A DNA stretch of 64,000 bases from Pristimantibacillus sp052113225 (GTDB taxonomy: Bacteria > Bacillota > Bacilli > Paenibacillales > Paenibacillaceae), in assembly GCF_052113225.1 (NCBI RefSeq), contig NZ_JBFRCT010000002.1, positions 667,598-731,597 of the forward strand. Direction: 5' to 3'. Made by a program: the position numbers and the translations under genes. Every line of letters begins with the position of its first letter. The stretch's first letter is position 1. Below are positions 1 to 8,336 of this stretch, piece after piece. A model generated the notes under the pieces. That model was not told where the DNA came from and ran no database searches. It worked only from the letters and a program-made list of their open reading frames with translations.

Positions 1-873
1 TTCATCTCGAATATTGAGCAGGCCAAAGAATATATTCGCTCAGGAGATATTTTCCAAGTTGTATTATCCCAACGCTTCAGTATCGAGACGGACATTGATC
101 CGCTGCATGTCTATCGCGTATTACGTACGATGAACCCATCACCTTATATGTACTATTTGAAAATGGGAGATGAAGTTATCGTAGGTACTTCGCCGGAGGC
201 ACTTGTGAAGGTTGATGGCAACCGTAAGGTAGAGACGCGTCCGATTGCCGGAACAAGGCCACGCGGCAAGACGCCGGAAGAGGATAAGGCACTTGAGGTG
301 GAGCTGCTCGCTGATGAGAAGGAACGTGCGGAGCATTTGATGCTGGTTGACCTAGGACGTAATGATATTGGCCGTGTATCTGAATTTGGTTCGGTACGCT
401 GCGACTCCTTTATGGAGATTGAACGGTATTCGCATGTTATGCACATCGTATCTAATGTATCGGGCAAGCTTCGTGAGGATAGGGATTTCTTTGATGCCTT
501 CCTGTCTTGTTTACCAGCGGGGACTGTGTCGGGTGCGCCTAAGCTGCGGGCAATGGAGATTATTGCTGAGCTTGAAAATGAAGCGAGAGGCGCTTATGCA
601 GGCGCGATTGGTTATTTAGGCTTTGGCGGATCGCTGGATACCTGTATTACAATCCGTACGATTGTGTTTAAGAACGGAAAAGCATATGTACAGAGTGGGG
701 CGGGAATCGTATGGGACTCCGTACCTGAGAGTGAATATATGGAAACAGTCAATAAAGCTAAAGCAAGCTTGAAGGCGATTCGGGCAGCAGAAGCGATTTT
801 TGGTAAACGGAACAATACGGCCGAGCAGGCGGTTAACACAGATTACTATGTGACGAGTGGAGAGGTGTTGTAA
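1..873 (+). CDS. trpE: Anthranilate synthase component I (partial, 5' end outside window)
   Basis: The reading frame is open from base 1, so this is the C-terminal ~290 residues of the chorismate-binding subunit, which converts chorismate plus ammonia to anthranilate at the start of tryptophan synthesis. Visible family motifs are IAGTRPRG, LMLVDLGRNDIGRV, PAGTVSGAPK and GAIGYLGFGG, all from the chorismate-binding core. It is followed directly by trpD with no glutamine amidotransferase gene (trpG) between, the arrangement known from Bacillus, where the amidotransferase is shared with folate synthesis; that sharing is inference here. PabB and isochorismate synthases share the fold, but position at the head of trpDCFBA settles the call. 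Confidence 0.97.
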   Translation, partial: FISNIEQAKEYIRSGDIFQVVLSQRFSIETDIDPLHVYRVLRTMNPSPYMYYLKMGDEVIVGTSPEALVKVDGNRKVETRPIAGTRPRGKTPEEDKALEVELLADEKERAEHLMLVDLGRNDIGRVSEFGSVRCDSFMEIERYSHVMHIVSNVSGKLREDRDFFDAFLSCLPAGTVSGAPKLRAMEIIAELENEARGAYAGAIGYLGFGGSLDTCITIRTIVFKNGKAYVQSGAGIVWDSVPESEYMETVNKAKASLKAIRAAEAIFGKRNNTAEQAVNTDYYVTSGEVL

Positions 874-874
874 A

Positions 875-1927
875 ATGAGTTTGATGACAGAATCAATGAC
901 GATGCAAGGGGCACTAAATAAGCTTGTGAGCAGCACTGATCTGACACGTGAAGAAGCTCGGTCGGTTATGGATTTCATTATGAGTGGTAATGCAACATCT
1001 GCACAAATTGCAGGGGTAGCTACAGCCCTTCGTATGAAAGGCGAGACGAAAGACGAAATTACAGGATTTGCGGAAGCTATGCGTGAGCATTCGAGCCATG
1101 TCCAAACGAAGCAGGAAGGTTTACTGGATACTTGTGGTACAGGCGGCTCAGGCATTCATAAATTCAATATATCTACCGCATCCGCTATTATTGCATCTGC
1201 AGCTGGCATCCGTGTCGCCAAACATGGCAACCGTGCAATGTCCGGCAAAGCAGGAAGTGCAGATGTTCTTGAAGCTTTAGGCGTACAAATCACATTGACG
1301 CCTGAGCAAGCTGCTGAATGTCTCCATCAGATCGGTATTTGTTTTATGTTCGCTATGCTGTATCATCCTTCGCTGAAACATGCGGCTGCTCCTCGCCGTG
1401 AACTTGGCGTTCGTACGATCTTCAATATGCTGGGTCCGTTAGCGAATCCCGCTGGAGCAGATCGTCAACTGATCGGTCTGTATGACCGTACGAAGACAGC
1501 TACGATTGCGGCTGTGCTGAATGAGCTTGGGGTTAAACGTGCGATGGTCGTCAGCAGTATCGACGGACTCGATGAGATTAGTATTTCGGCACCTACACGA
1601 ATTTCTGAACTTCGGAATGGTGAAGTGGTGACATACGAGCTTACACCGGAAGATCTTGGTCTGACCCGTTACCCGATCTCTGAAGTAATAGGCGGGGACG
1701 CTGCTACCAATGCTTCGATTATTCGAGGGATCTTCAGCGGTCAGCAGCGTGGTGCTTACCGTGATATCGTCCTCGCTAACGCAGGTGCATGCATATATGT
1801 AGGCGGCCATGCAGATTCGTTGCAAGAAGGAGTTGCTATTGCGGCCGAGATGATTGATTCCGGCAAAGCAGAGCAACAATTGCTTAAGCTTATTCAAACG
1901 ACAGGAGAGTTGGCTCATGTTTCTTGA
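875..1927 (+). CDS. trpD: Anthranilate phosphoribosyltransferase
   Basis: 350 residues, usual family length. It transfers the phosphoribosyl group of PRPP to anthranilate. Visible motifs: DTCGTGGSG (PRPP-binding loop, about residue 85), KHGNRAMSGKAGSAD and FNMLGPLANPA. The ATG at 875 is chosen because GGAGAGG lies 9 bases upstream; an in-frame GTG at 857 lies upstream of that site and overlaps trpE. The gene begins one base after the trpE stop and its 3' end overlaps trpC by 11 bases, so translation is probably coupled along the operon. Confidence 0.97.
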   Translation: MSLMTESMTMQGALNKLVSSTDLTREEARSVMDFIMSGNATSAQIAGVATALRMKGETKDEITGFAEAMREHSSHVQTKQEGLLDTCGTGGSGIHKFNISTASAIIASAAGIRVAKHGNRAMSGKAGSADVLEALGVQITLTPEQAAECLHQIGICFMFAMLYHPSLKHAAAPRRELGVRTIFNMLGPLANPAGADRQLIGLYDRTKTATIAAVLNELGVKRAMVVSSIDGLDEISISAPTRISELRNGEVVTYELTPEDLGLTRYPISEVIGGDAATNASIIRGIFSGQQRGAYRDIVLANAGACIYVGGHADSLQEGVAIAAEMIDSGKAEQQLLKLIQTTGELAHVS

Positions 1928-2720
1928 TAAAATCGTAGTTACGAAGCGGGAAGAGGTTGCTCATCTCGCTTCCCAGTTTCAGCTTTCGGATTATGAACGA
2001 CAAATTGCTTTGCTGCCGGAATGCCGCGGCTTCGAGCGTGCGCTAACAACTGGCCGTAAGCGGGAGATTGGTTTAATTGCAGAAGTGAAAAAGGCATCGC
2101 CTTCCAAAGGCCTTATTCGTCCAGATTTTCATCCAGCACAGCTTGCTGCTGCTTATGAGCGCGCAGGTGCGGATTGTATATCCGTATTAACTGATCGCGA
2201 TTATTTCCAAGGCTCTAACGAATACTTAAGCTTGATTAAAGAGACAGTGAGTATTCCTCTTCTCCGCAAAGACTTCATTATTGACTATCGTCAAGTGTAT
2301 GAGGCTCGTCTAATTGGCGCAGATGCTGTACTATTAATAGCAGCAATTCTCACTTCATCTGAATTATCGGCGTTATATGATACGGCCAGATCTCTTGGTA
2401 TGGACGTTCTGGTCGAAGTCCATGACCGGGAAGAGTTGGAACGTGTTCTAGAACTCGATAAAGCGACGCTTATTGGCGTAAACAATCGGGACTTGAAATC
2501 ATTCGTTACCGATCTGCATACGACAGAGTCGTTAATTGATTTGATGCCAGCAGGAGTTACCGTTATTAGTGAAAGCGGGATCGCTGGTCGCAAGGACATG
2601 GATTATTTGCAAACGGTAGGAGCAAATGGTGTACTAATTGGCGAGCACTTCATGCGCCAGCCGGATGCTGGACAAGCGGTTATTGATCTTATGGGACCGG
2701 TGAAGGTGACGCAAGGATGA
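1917..2720 (+). CDS. trpC: Indole-3-glycerol phosphate synthase
   Basis: 267 residues, a single-domain TIM-barrel enzyme closing the indole ring from carboxyphenylamino-deoxyribulose phosphate. Motifs: IAEVKKASPSKG near the N terminus with the catalytic Lys, LLRKDFIIDYRQVYEA, LIGVNNRDLKSF and the phosphate-binding SESGIAG. The ATG at 1917 sits inside the last codons of trpD, with GGAGAG a few bases upstream. Its TGA overlaps the trpF start in ATGA. As in other Bacillales, TrpC and TrpF are separate proteins rather than the fusion found in enterics. Confidence 0.97.
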   Translation: MFLDKIVVTKREEVAHLASQFQLSDYERQIALLPECRGFERALTTGRKREIGLIAEVKKASPSKGLIRPDFHPAQLAAAYERAGADCISVLTDRDYFQGSNEYLSLIKETVSIPLLRKDFIIDYRQVYEARLIGADAVLLIAAILTSSELSALYDTARSLGMDVLVEVHDREELERVLELDKATLIGVNNRDLKSFVTDLHTTESLIDLMPAGVTVISESGIAGRKDMDYLQTVGANGVLIGEHFMRQPDAGQAVIDLMGPVKVTQG

Positions 2721-3394
2721 CAGCAACGCCAAGAATCAAGATTTGTGGTTTAAAGGATTCGGCAACGATAGAAGCGATGGAGGGACTTCCTTTCCATGAG
2801 ATAGGATTTGTATTTGCTCCTAGCAAACGTCAAGTTGATCCGGAGACAGCTGCCAGCCTCATTCATTCAGCGAAGCAGCTGAAAGCTGCCAATGGTAAGG
2901 CACCACTAACGGTTGGTGTATTCGTCAACCCGGATCTTAACGAGCTGGAACATATTTTGGTCAAAGCTCCGCTTGATGTGGTGCAGCTGCATGGTCAAGA
3001 ATCACCGGAGTTCAGCCGATTGGTGAAGAGTAGTTTTCCCGTCAAGGTATGGAAGGTTATGTCCATTGGAAAAGACGGACAAAGTGCGGCCGAACGAGTA
3101 TCCCCTTTTGAAGGTGCGATTGACGCTTTATTGATTGATACGGCTGGCGGCGGTACTGGCCAAACATTTGATTGGCAGGTTATCTCGGAATATCAGAAGG
3201 CTGCTGCAGCGATCCAAGTACCTCTTTATGTAGCTGGAGGTTTGAATTCAGGCAATGTAGGCGAGCTTCTCGCAGGTAATCAGGTTGATGGTATTGATGT
3301 ATCGAGTGGAGTCGAGACAAACGGACATAAAGACATCGAGAAAATAAGATTATTCGTTGGAAAGGTGATTGAACATGAACCAAGTACCAGATGA
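2717..3394 (+). CDS. trpF: Phosphoribosylanthranilate isomerase
   Basis: 225 residues, a TIM-barrel isomerase carrying out the Amadori rearrangement between the TrpD and TrpC steps. Motifs: KICGLKD at the N terminus with the catalytic Cys, VGVFVNPDLNE, VVQLHGQES, LIDTAGGGTGQTFDW with the catalytic Asp, and LAGGLNSGNV. The start overlaps the trpC stop by four bases, and the end overlaps trpB by about 20 bases. Nothing in the sequence is unusual for the family. Confidence 0.97.
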   Translation: MTATPRIKICGLKDSATIEAMEGLPFHEIGFVFAPSKRQVDPETAASLIHSAKQLKAANGKAPLTVGVFVNPDLNELEHILVKAPLDVVQLHGQESPEFSRLVKSSFPVKVWKVMSIGKDGQSAAERVSPFEGAIDALLIDTAGGGTGQTFDWQVISEYQKAAAAIQVPLYVAGGLNSGNVGELLAGNQVDGIDVSSGVETNGHKDIEKIRLFVGKVIEHEPSTR

Positions 3395-4571
3395 TAACGG
3401 GCGCTTTGGCAAATTCGGCGGACGGTATGTACCAGAGACGCTGATGAATGCTTTGCTGGAGCTGGAAGAAGCTTATAAACATTATTCGCAGGATCCTGCT
3501 TTCCAGCAAGAAGTACATGATCTGCTTCACAAATATTCAGGTCGTCCAACTCCGCTTTATTATGCGGAACGGTTAAGCCAGCATCTTGGCGGCGCTAAGA
3601 TTTACCTGAAGCGTGAAGACTTGAATCATACAGGCGCTCATAAGATCAATAATACGATTGGGCAGGCTGTTCTTGCGAAGCGTATGGGCAAAACAAAGGT
3701 TATCGCTGAAACTGGCGCAGGTCAGCATGGTGTAGCATCAGCTACCGTTGCAGCATTGCTTGGTCTGGAATGCAAAGTGTTTATGGGCGAGGAAGACATG
3801 AAGCGCCAGCAGCTGAACGTATTCCGTATGCAGCTGCTAGGGGCAGAGGTTGTTCCTGTACTATCCGGCACGCGTACACTTAAAGACGCTTGTAATGAAA
3901 CGCTCCGCTACTGGGTCAGTCATGTAGAGGATACGTTCTACATTCTTGGTTCTGCCACAGGTCCGCATCCATATCCAATGATGGTTCGCGACTTCCAGCG
4001 GATTATTGGGGATGAATCCCGTAAACAAATCGTGGAAGTAGAAGAACGTCTTCCAGATTACATTGTTGCAGCTGTAGGCGGCGGCAGCAATGCCATTGGT
4101 ATTTTCTATCCGTTTATTGGAGATGATTCCGTTCGTCTTGTTGGGGTCGAAGCGGCAGGACGCGGTATTGATACAGAAGAACATGCAGCAACGATGACGA
4201 TGGGCAGCCACGGCGTGTTCCAAGGATCATTCAGCTACTTGCTGCAGGATAAGTTTGGTCAGGTACAGCCGGCACATTCAATCTCAGCGGGTCTGGATTA
4301 CCCTGGTATTGGTCCCGAGCATGCTTACTTGAAGGATTCCGGCCGTGCAGAGTACTTCCCGATTACGGACGCAGAAGCGCTTGATGCGCTTCAGCTGTTG
4401 TCTCGCACAGAAGGCATTATCCCTGCTTTGGAATCGGCTCATGCGATCGCCCAAACGATAAAGCTTGCTCCAACACTCGATCAAGATAAGATCGTAGTTG
4501 TAAGCTTGTCCGGCCGCGGTGATAAAGACGTAGAAGCAATCATGGGATATCTGGGAGGTGCAGAGGCATGA
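3375..4571 (+). CDS. trpB: Tryptophan synthase beta subunit
   Basis: 398 residues, the PLP enzyme condensing indole with serine. The PLP lysine lies in LNHTGAHKINNT (about residue 86); GAGQHGVA, VGGGSNAIG (phosphate-binding loop) and SGRGDKD near the end are canonical. The ATG at 3375 is preferred over TTG at 3369 because AAAGGTG lies about 7 bases upstream. The gene overlaps trpF at its start and trpA by four bases at its end, as expected for partners that form the alpha2-beta2 complex. Confidence 0.97.
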   Translation: MNQVPDDNGRFGKFGGRYVPETLMNALLELEEAYKHYSQDPAFQQEVHDLLHKYSGRPTPLYYAERLSQHLGGAKIYLKREDLNHTGAHKINNTIGQAVLAKRMGKTKVIAETGAGQHGVASATVAALLGLECKVFMGEEDMKRQQLNVFRMQLLGAEVVPVLSGTRTLKDACNETLRYWVSHVEDTFYILGSATGPHPYPMMVRDFQRIIGDESRKQIVEVEERLPDYIVAAVGGGSNAIGIFYPFIGDDSVRLVGVEAAGRGIDTEEHAATMTMGSHGVFQGSFSYLLQDKFGQVQPAHSISAGLDYPGIGPEHAYLKDSGRAEYFPITDAEALDALQLLSRTEGIIPALESAHAIAQTIKLAPTLDQDKIVVVSLSGRGDKDVEAIMGYLGGAEA

Positions 4572-5374
4572 ATTTGATTGATGCTGCTTTTGCAAAATTG
4601 AAGCAAGAAGGAAAGACGGCACTCATTCCTTTCTTAACGATCGGGGATCCTGATATCCCGACATCTATTGCCATTATTAAAGAGCTCGAGCAAGCTGGCG
4701 CCAACATGGTGGAGCTAGGTGTTCCTTATTCAGACCCACTGGCAGACGGTCCGGTTATCCAACGGGCATCTGAGCGGGCGCTGCAGAACCGTATCTCGAT
4801 TCTGGACTGTATTGAAACAGCGGCACAGGCACGTGAAGCCGGCGTTCAAATGCCATTTATTTTGTTTACTTACTTCAATCCCGTGCTGCAGTTCGGCCTG
4901 GAACCGTTCATGAACCTGGTTGTAGAAAAAGGAATCAGCGGCCTGATCATTCCGGATCTTCCGATTGAAGAGGATGAAGAAGTTCGTCAATTGGCAGAAG
5001 CAAAAGGCGTTCATCTCATTCCGCTTGTTGCTCCAACTTCGAAAGATCGTGTCGTTCGGATCTCGCGTAAAGCGCGTGGCTTCGTTTATTGTGTATCGTC
5101 GCTGGGCGTTACTGGTGTACGTGCAGAGTTCCACAGCGGTATAGATGATTTCCTTGCTACAGTACGTGAAGCAACCGAGCTGCCGATTGCGGTAGGTTTC
5201 GGCATTTCGAGCCGTGAGCAGGTTCAGCGCTTTGAGAACATCTGTGACGGCGTTGTTGTTGGCAGTGCCATCGTTCGTAAGATCGAAGAATCACTGCCCC
5301 TTCTGACCGATGAGAAGCAAAGGGAAGCAGGGCTTGCACAAATCCGCGAGTTTGTTGCTGGATTAAAGGGCTAG
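4568..5374 (+). CDS. trpA: Tryptophan synthase alpha subunit
   Basis: 268 residues, TIM-barrel subunit that cleaves indole-3-glycerol phosphate and channels indole to TrpB. Motifs: FLTIGDPD, MVELGVPYSDPLADGPVIQ with catalytic Glu and Asp, GLIIPDLPIEE, FVYCVSSLGVTGVR, AVGFGISS and GVVVGSAIV. Start ATG 4568 overlaps the trpB stop. It is the last trp gene, followed 6 bases later by a strong terminator. Confidence 0.97.
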   Translation: MNLIDAAFAKLKQEGKTALIPFLTIGDPDIPTSIAIIKELEQAGANMVELGVPYSDPLADGPVIQRASERALQNRISILDCIETAAQAREAGVQMPFILFTYFNPVLQFGLEPFMNLVVEKGISGLIIPDLPIEEDEEVRQLAEAKGVHLIPLVAPTSKDRVVRISRKARGFVYCVSSLGVTGVRAEFHSGIDDFLATVREATELPIAVGFGISSREQVQRFENICDGVVVGSAIVRKIEESLPLLTDEKQREAGLAQIREFVAGLKG

Positions 5375-5380
5375 TGAGTT

Positions 5381-5409
5381 AGGACAGAGCAAACCGCTCT
5401 GTCCTTTTT
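5381..5409 (+). terminator. Rho-independent terminator of the trp operon
   Basis: A perfect 10-bp stem (AGGACAGAGC / GCTCTGTCCT) with a 5-base loop is followed by a T run. It separates trpA from hisC, so hisC-tyrA either have their own promoter in the 150 bases before them or depend on read-through. Confidence 0.93.
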
Positions 5410-5560
5410 CTATGCTTCTATTTGCGCAAATGAAGTCTTCAAAGGACAGTACCTTTGTCATATTCTGTCCTAATTTACTTGCCTACCCTTTAAAACCTTT
5501 ACGAGATGTGAGACAATAGAAAACATGCAGTTAGCCAATAAGACAAAGAGGTGAATGGCG

Positions 5561-6658
5561 ATGCAGCCAAAAAGCAATATTGTGCAACTCCCTGTTTATC
5601 AGCCAGGGAAACCGGTTGAGGACGTTAAGAGAGAGCTTGGATTAGAGGAAGTAATTAAGCTTGCTTCCAACGAGAACCCGTTTGGTTATTCCGAACTGGC
5701 GAAAGCAGCTATCATAAATGAGTTAGGTCAAATTGCCACATATCCGGACGGTGCCAGCTTTGAGCTGAATGCAGCGGTTGCGAAAAAGTTTGGAGTAGAG
5801 TCTAACCAGATTATTTTCGGAAACGGATCAAGTGACATTATACTTATGCTTTGCCGCACTTATCTCGCACCTGGCGATGAAACGATCATGGCAGATGAAA
5901 CGTTCTCCCAATATAAGCATAATGCCGAAATTGAGAATGCGCGCATTATTGAAGTACCTTTGAACAACGGAAAACATGATTTCCCGGCTATGCTTGCCAA
6001 GATTAACGACCGTACAAAGCTCGTATGGGTATGTAACCCGAACAATCCGACAGGTACTATTGTCAAGGAAGATGAGCTTACTGCATTCCTCGATCAAGTG
6101 CCTAAAGATGTTCTTGTTGTTCTGGATGAGGCATATTGCGAGTTTGTTGATGAGCCAGGTTTCCCGGATGGGATCCAGCTTCTGAAGAATTATCGTAATT
6201 TGATCGTCCTGCGCACATTCTCCAAAATTTATGGATTGGCATCGCTTCGGATCGGTTACGGGATTGGTCATGCGGATGTGATTCAATATATGAATCAAAT
6301 TCGAGAACCGTTTAATACGAACCGCCTTGGACAGGTTGCAGCGACAGCTTCCATAGTTGATGATGACTTTGTCAAGTTCTGCCGTGAACAGAACAATGCG
6401 GGAATTAAATATTTCTACAGTCAATTCGATCGGCTTGGTCTGAAATATTTCCCTGCATTTGGTAACTTCATTATGGTGGATGCGAAACTTCCGTCCGGTG
6501 AAGTATTCCAAGCGTTGCTTCGCAAGGGCCTTATTGTGAGACCGCGTTGGACGTATTATCCGACCTATATTCGTGTATCTATAGGCACTCCGGAACAGAA
6601 CGAGAAGTTTATTGCCGCTTTCGAGCAAGTTCTTCAAGAAGCGGCGGTGCGCGGATAG
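5561..6658 (+). CDS. hisC: Histidinol-phosphate aminotransferase
   Basis: 365 residues, class II PLP aminotransferase acting on histidinol phosphate; in Bacillus the same enzyme also transaminates phenylpyruvate and hydroxyphenylpyruvate, which fits its place beside trp and tyrA (family knowledge). Motifs: KLASNENPFG near residue 33, NPNNPTGT, LDEAYCEF and FSKIYGLASLRIGYG with the PLP lysine, then RPRWTYYPTYIRVSIGT. ATG 5561 has GAGGTG seven bases upstream; ATG 5555 is in frame but only one base from that site. tyrA starts four bases after the stop. Confidence 0.95.
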   Translation: MQPKSNIVQLPVYQPGKPVEDVKRELGLEEVIKLASNENPFGYSELAKAAIINELGQIATYPDGASFELNAAVAKKFGVESNQIIFGNGSSDIILMLCRTYLAPGDETIMADETFSQYKHNAEIENARIIEVPLNNGKHDFPAMLAKINDRTKLVWVCNPNNPTGTIVKEDELTAFLDQVPKDVLVVLDEAYCEFVDEPGFPDGIQLLKNYRNLIVLRTFSKIYGLASLRIGYGIGHADVIQYMNQIREPFNTNRLGQVAATASIVDDDFVKFCREQNNAGIKYFYSQFDRLGLKYFPAFGNFIMVDAKLPSGEVFQALLRKGLIVRPRWTYYPTYIRVSIGTPEQNEKFIAAFEQVLQEAAVRG

Positions 6659-6662
6659 CCTT

Positions 6663-7754
6663 ATGACGAAGATCGCGATATTTGGAGTAGGATTAATTGG
6701 AGGATCACTAGCGCTTTGCTTTAAAGGCAAGCCTGGTCTAACGGTAGTCGGATATTCGAACCGTCAATCCTCTGTAGAGAAATATATGAAGCGGGGAGTC
6801 GTAGACTTTGCAACGACTTCCTTGCAGGAAGCAGCTGAGGGAGCCGATTTTATCTTCCTATGCGTGCCTGTAGGCAACCTTGAGGAGTATGTAACGGAAC
6901 TCAGCAAGCTTAATTTGAAGCCTGGCTGTATTATTACAGATGTCGGCAGCACGAAAGCTTCAGTTGCTGAATGCGGCAGAAGACTGGAGCTGAACGGAGC
7001 AACGTTTATCGGCGGCCATCCCATGGCAGGCTCTGAGCGCTCCGGTGTAGAAGCGGCGTCTACAAATCTGTTCGAGAATGCCTTCTATGTTCTTACACCT
7101 GATGAATCAACATCAGTAAATGATTTGGAACGCCTTAGAAATCTGCTTGTGCATACAAGAGCTCATCTTGTAAGCGTGGATGCTAAATCACATGACGAGA
7201 TTGTTGGGGCGATCAGCCATCTTCCACACATGATCGCAGTAGCGCTCGTTAATCAAATTCGTGGCTACAATGAGAATAATGGTCTGTACGAATTGCTCGC
7301 GGCAGGTGGATTCCGTGACATTACGAGAATTGCAGCCAGTGACCCGGTTGTTTGGCGGGACATTCTCGTTAATAACCGTGAAGTGCTTCTTAAGCTTCTG
7401 AAGGATTGGAATGCTGAGGTCGAGCGATTCGCAGTTATGCTTGAATCCCATGACGGTGATGCAATTGAGGAAGCCTTCCAGACGGCAGGTGAATTCCGCA
7501 GCAAATTGCCGGAGCGCCGCAAAGGGATAATTCATTCTTTATACGATTGTTATGTGGACGTTCCCGATCATCCAGGGATTATCGGCAACATCGCTAGTGA
7601 GCTTGGCAGTGCCCGGATTAATCTTAGCAATATTAATATCATTGAGAGCAGAGAAGATGTTCCTGGTGTTCTGCGATTATCTTTTCGTACGCAGGAAGAT
7701 CTGGATCAAGCGATGCAGCTGCTCGATAAAACCGGATATACCGTTCGCCAATAA
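6663..7754 (+). CDS. tyrA: Prephenate dehydrogenase with C-terminal ACT domain
   Basis: 363 residues. It oxidatively decarboxylates prephenate to hydroxyphenylpyruvate in tyrosine synthesis. The N-terminal nucleotide-binding motif is FGVGLIGGSLAL, followed by IITDVGSTK, FIGGHPMAGSERSG and AISHLPHMIA. The last ~75 residues (DVPDHPGIIGNIAS onward) form an ACT domain, the usual site of amino acid feedback. The ATG at 6663 has only a weak upstream GCGGAT, so coupling to hisC, four bases away, is likely. In B. subtilis aroE follows; here a terminator follows instead. Confidence 0.95.
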   Translation: MTKIAIFGVGLIGGSLALCFKGKPGLTVVGYSNRQSSVEKYMKRGVVDFATTSLQEAAEGADFIFLCVPVGNLEEYVTELSKLNLKPGCIITDVGSTKASVAECGRRLELNGATFIGGHPMAGSERSGVEAASTNLFENAFYVLTPDESTSVNDLERLRNLLVHTRAHLVSVDAKSHDEIVGAISHLPHMIAVALVNQIRGYNENNGLYELLAAGGFRDITRIAASDPVVWRDILVNNREVLLKLLKDWNAEVERFAVMLESHDGDAIEEAFQTAGEFRSKLPERRKGIIHSLYDCYVDVPDHPGIIGNIASELGSARINLSNINIIESREDVPGVLRLSFRTQEDLDQAMQLLDKTGYTVRQ

Positions 7755-7777
7755 AACCTCGAAAGAGGTTTTTTTTG
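7753..7777 (+). terminator. Rho-independent terminator after tyrA
   Basis: An 8-bp stem AAAACCTC / GAGGTTTT with a GAAA tetraloop, followed by T residues. Its left arm begins within the tyrA stop codon. It closes the aromatic supraoperon. Confidence 0.92.
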
Positions 7778-7858
7778 TTGCATATAAAAAGGATAATGAT
7801 TTCTCTATACAAGGCTGTTCACCGCTAATCGTTGGATGCTCCCTAAGAATGATATAGC

Positions 7859-7894
7859 CGATAACGCTTTCGAAAAAATTTTTAAGCGTTTTCA
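7859..7894 (+). promoter_or_regulatory. Pair of cre-like half-palindromes upstream of the candidate sRNA promoter
   Basis: Two sites resembling the CcpA cre consensus, at 7859-7872 (core AACGCTTTCG) and 7881-7894 (core AAGCGTTTTCA, the reverse strand reading TGAAAACGCTTAAA), have centres 22 bases apart, two helical turns. They also form a 7-bp inverted repeat AACGCTT / AAGCGTT around an A/T-rich centre. They end 9 bases before the -35 element at 7904. CcpA binding is inference from similarity with two to three mismatches; another repressor is possible. Confidence 0.3.
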
Positions 7895-7903
7895 AAAAAA
7901 GCA

Positions 7904-7932
7904 TTGACTTAGTGGAAGCGTATACATATAAT
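7904..7932 (+). promoter_or_regulatory. Sigma-A promoter of candidate small RNA
   Basis: TTGACT, a 17-base spacer and a perfect TATAAT at 7927-7932. This is one of the best-matching sigma-A promoters in the window, yet no credible open reading frame follows; a terminator begins about 55 bases after the predicted start at about 7939. Confidence 0.75.
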
Positions 7933-7938
7933 AAAAGT

Positions 7939-8020
7939 ACAGTATGGTTTCTCTCCACTCCTATCCAAAACTATAGTGTTCATCATGAACGCTGACCACT
8001 CTTCGGAGTGGTTTTTTTTT
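7939..8020 (+). ncRNA. Candidate small RNA of about 80 nt
   Basis: The predicted transcript runs from the start site at about 7939 to an intrinsic terminator at 7995-8020 (ACCACTC, loop TTCG, GAGTGGT, then nine or more T). It contains a pyrimidine-rich, C-containing unpaired stretch at about 7947-7966 (CTCTCCACTCCTATCC) that could pair with Shine-Dalgarno sequences, and a short hairpin GTTCA-TCA-TGAAC at 7978-7990. The layout is typical of Firmicute trans-acting sRNAs. No Rfam family is recognised by eye. An alternative is an attenuated leader, but nothing credible is encoded within 300 bases downstream. Confidence 0.5.
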
Positions 8021-8250
8021 GTTCATTTTATTGGACAAGCATATCCTTGTTATTCCGACAAATTCCTGCTTTTAAAGAAATGAGAGTTTATTTATTTTTT
8101 AAGACTAATGCAGGTAGGTATGTTACAATACGTAATGACAGTCCTGTTGTTAAAATATGGATGAAAACCCTTTTTGTCGAAAGAAGAAGGAATTTGACTA
8201 TTGAGCATCGAATTACATACATCGTATTTATTGAAAATTTTAATGATAAT
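8021..8250. other. A/T-rich intergenic stretch with no supported gene
   Basis: Open frames on both strands here have no Shine-Dalgarno site and give low-complexity, basic or cysteine-rich translations without recognisable domains. I see no repeats or hairpins of note before the ECF-type promoter elements. Confidence 0.5.
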
Positions 8251-8254
8251 GACC

Positions 8255-8280
8255 GCAACTTTTCGCTTCCGGTTCGGTAC
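8255..8280 (+). promoter_or_regulatory. Possible ECF-type autoregulatory promoter of the sigma operon
   Basis: GCAACTTTT at 8255-8263 followed by CGGTAC at 8275-8280, with 15-16 bases between AAC and CGGTA. ECF promoters usually have an AAC-containing -35 and a CGT-type -10 at this distance. The same GCAACTTTT occurs before the amidase gene at 56570 with a better CGTCTA -10. Autoregulation is the common situation for ECF sigma/anti-sigma operons. Confidence 0.4.
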
Positions 8281-8336
8281 AATGTTACATAATCGAACTG
8301 GGAAGAAGAATTCGCAGGTGAGGAGGTTCGCCTGTC

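Noticed and set aside
5828..6730. A 300-codon open frame antisense to hisC
   Set aside because: No ribosome site or domain; hisC on the plus strand has all family motifs.
8008..8292. A 94-codon plus-strand frame between the sRNA and the sigma gene
   Set aside because: No Shine-Dalgarno sequence, basic low-complexity product, and it runs through the ECF-type promoter elements.
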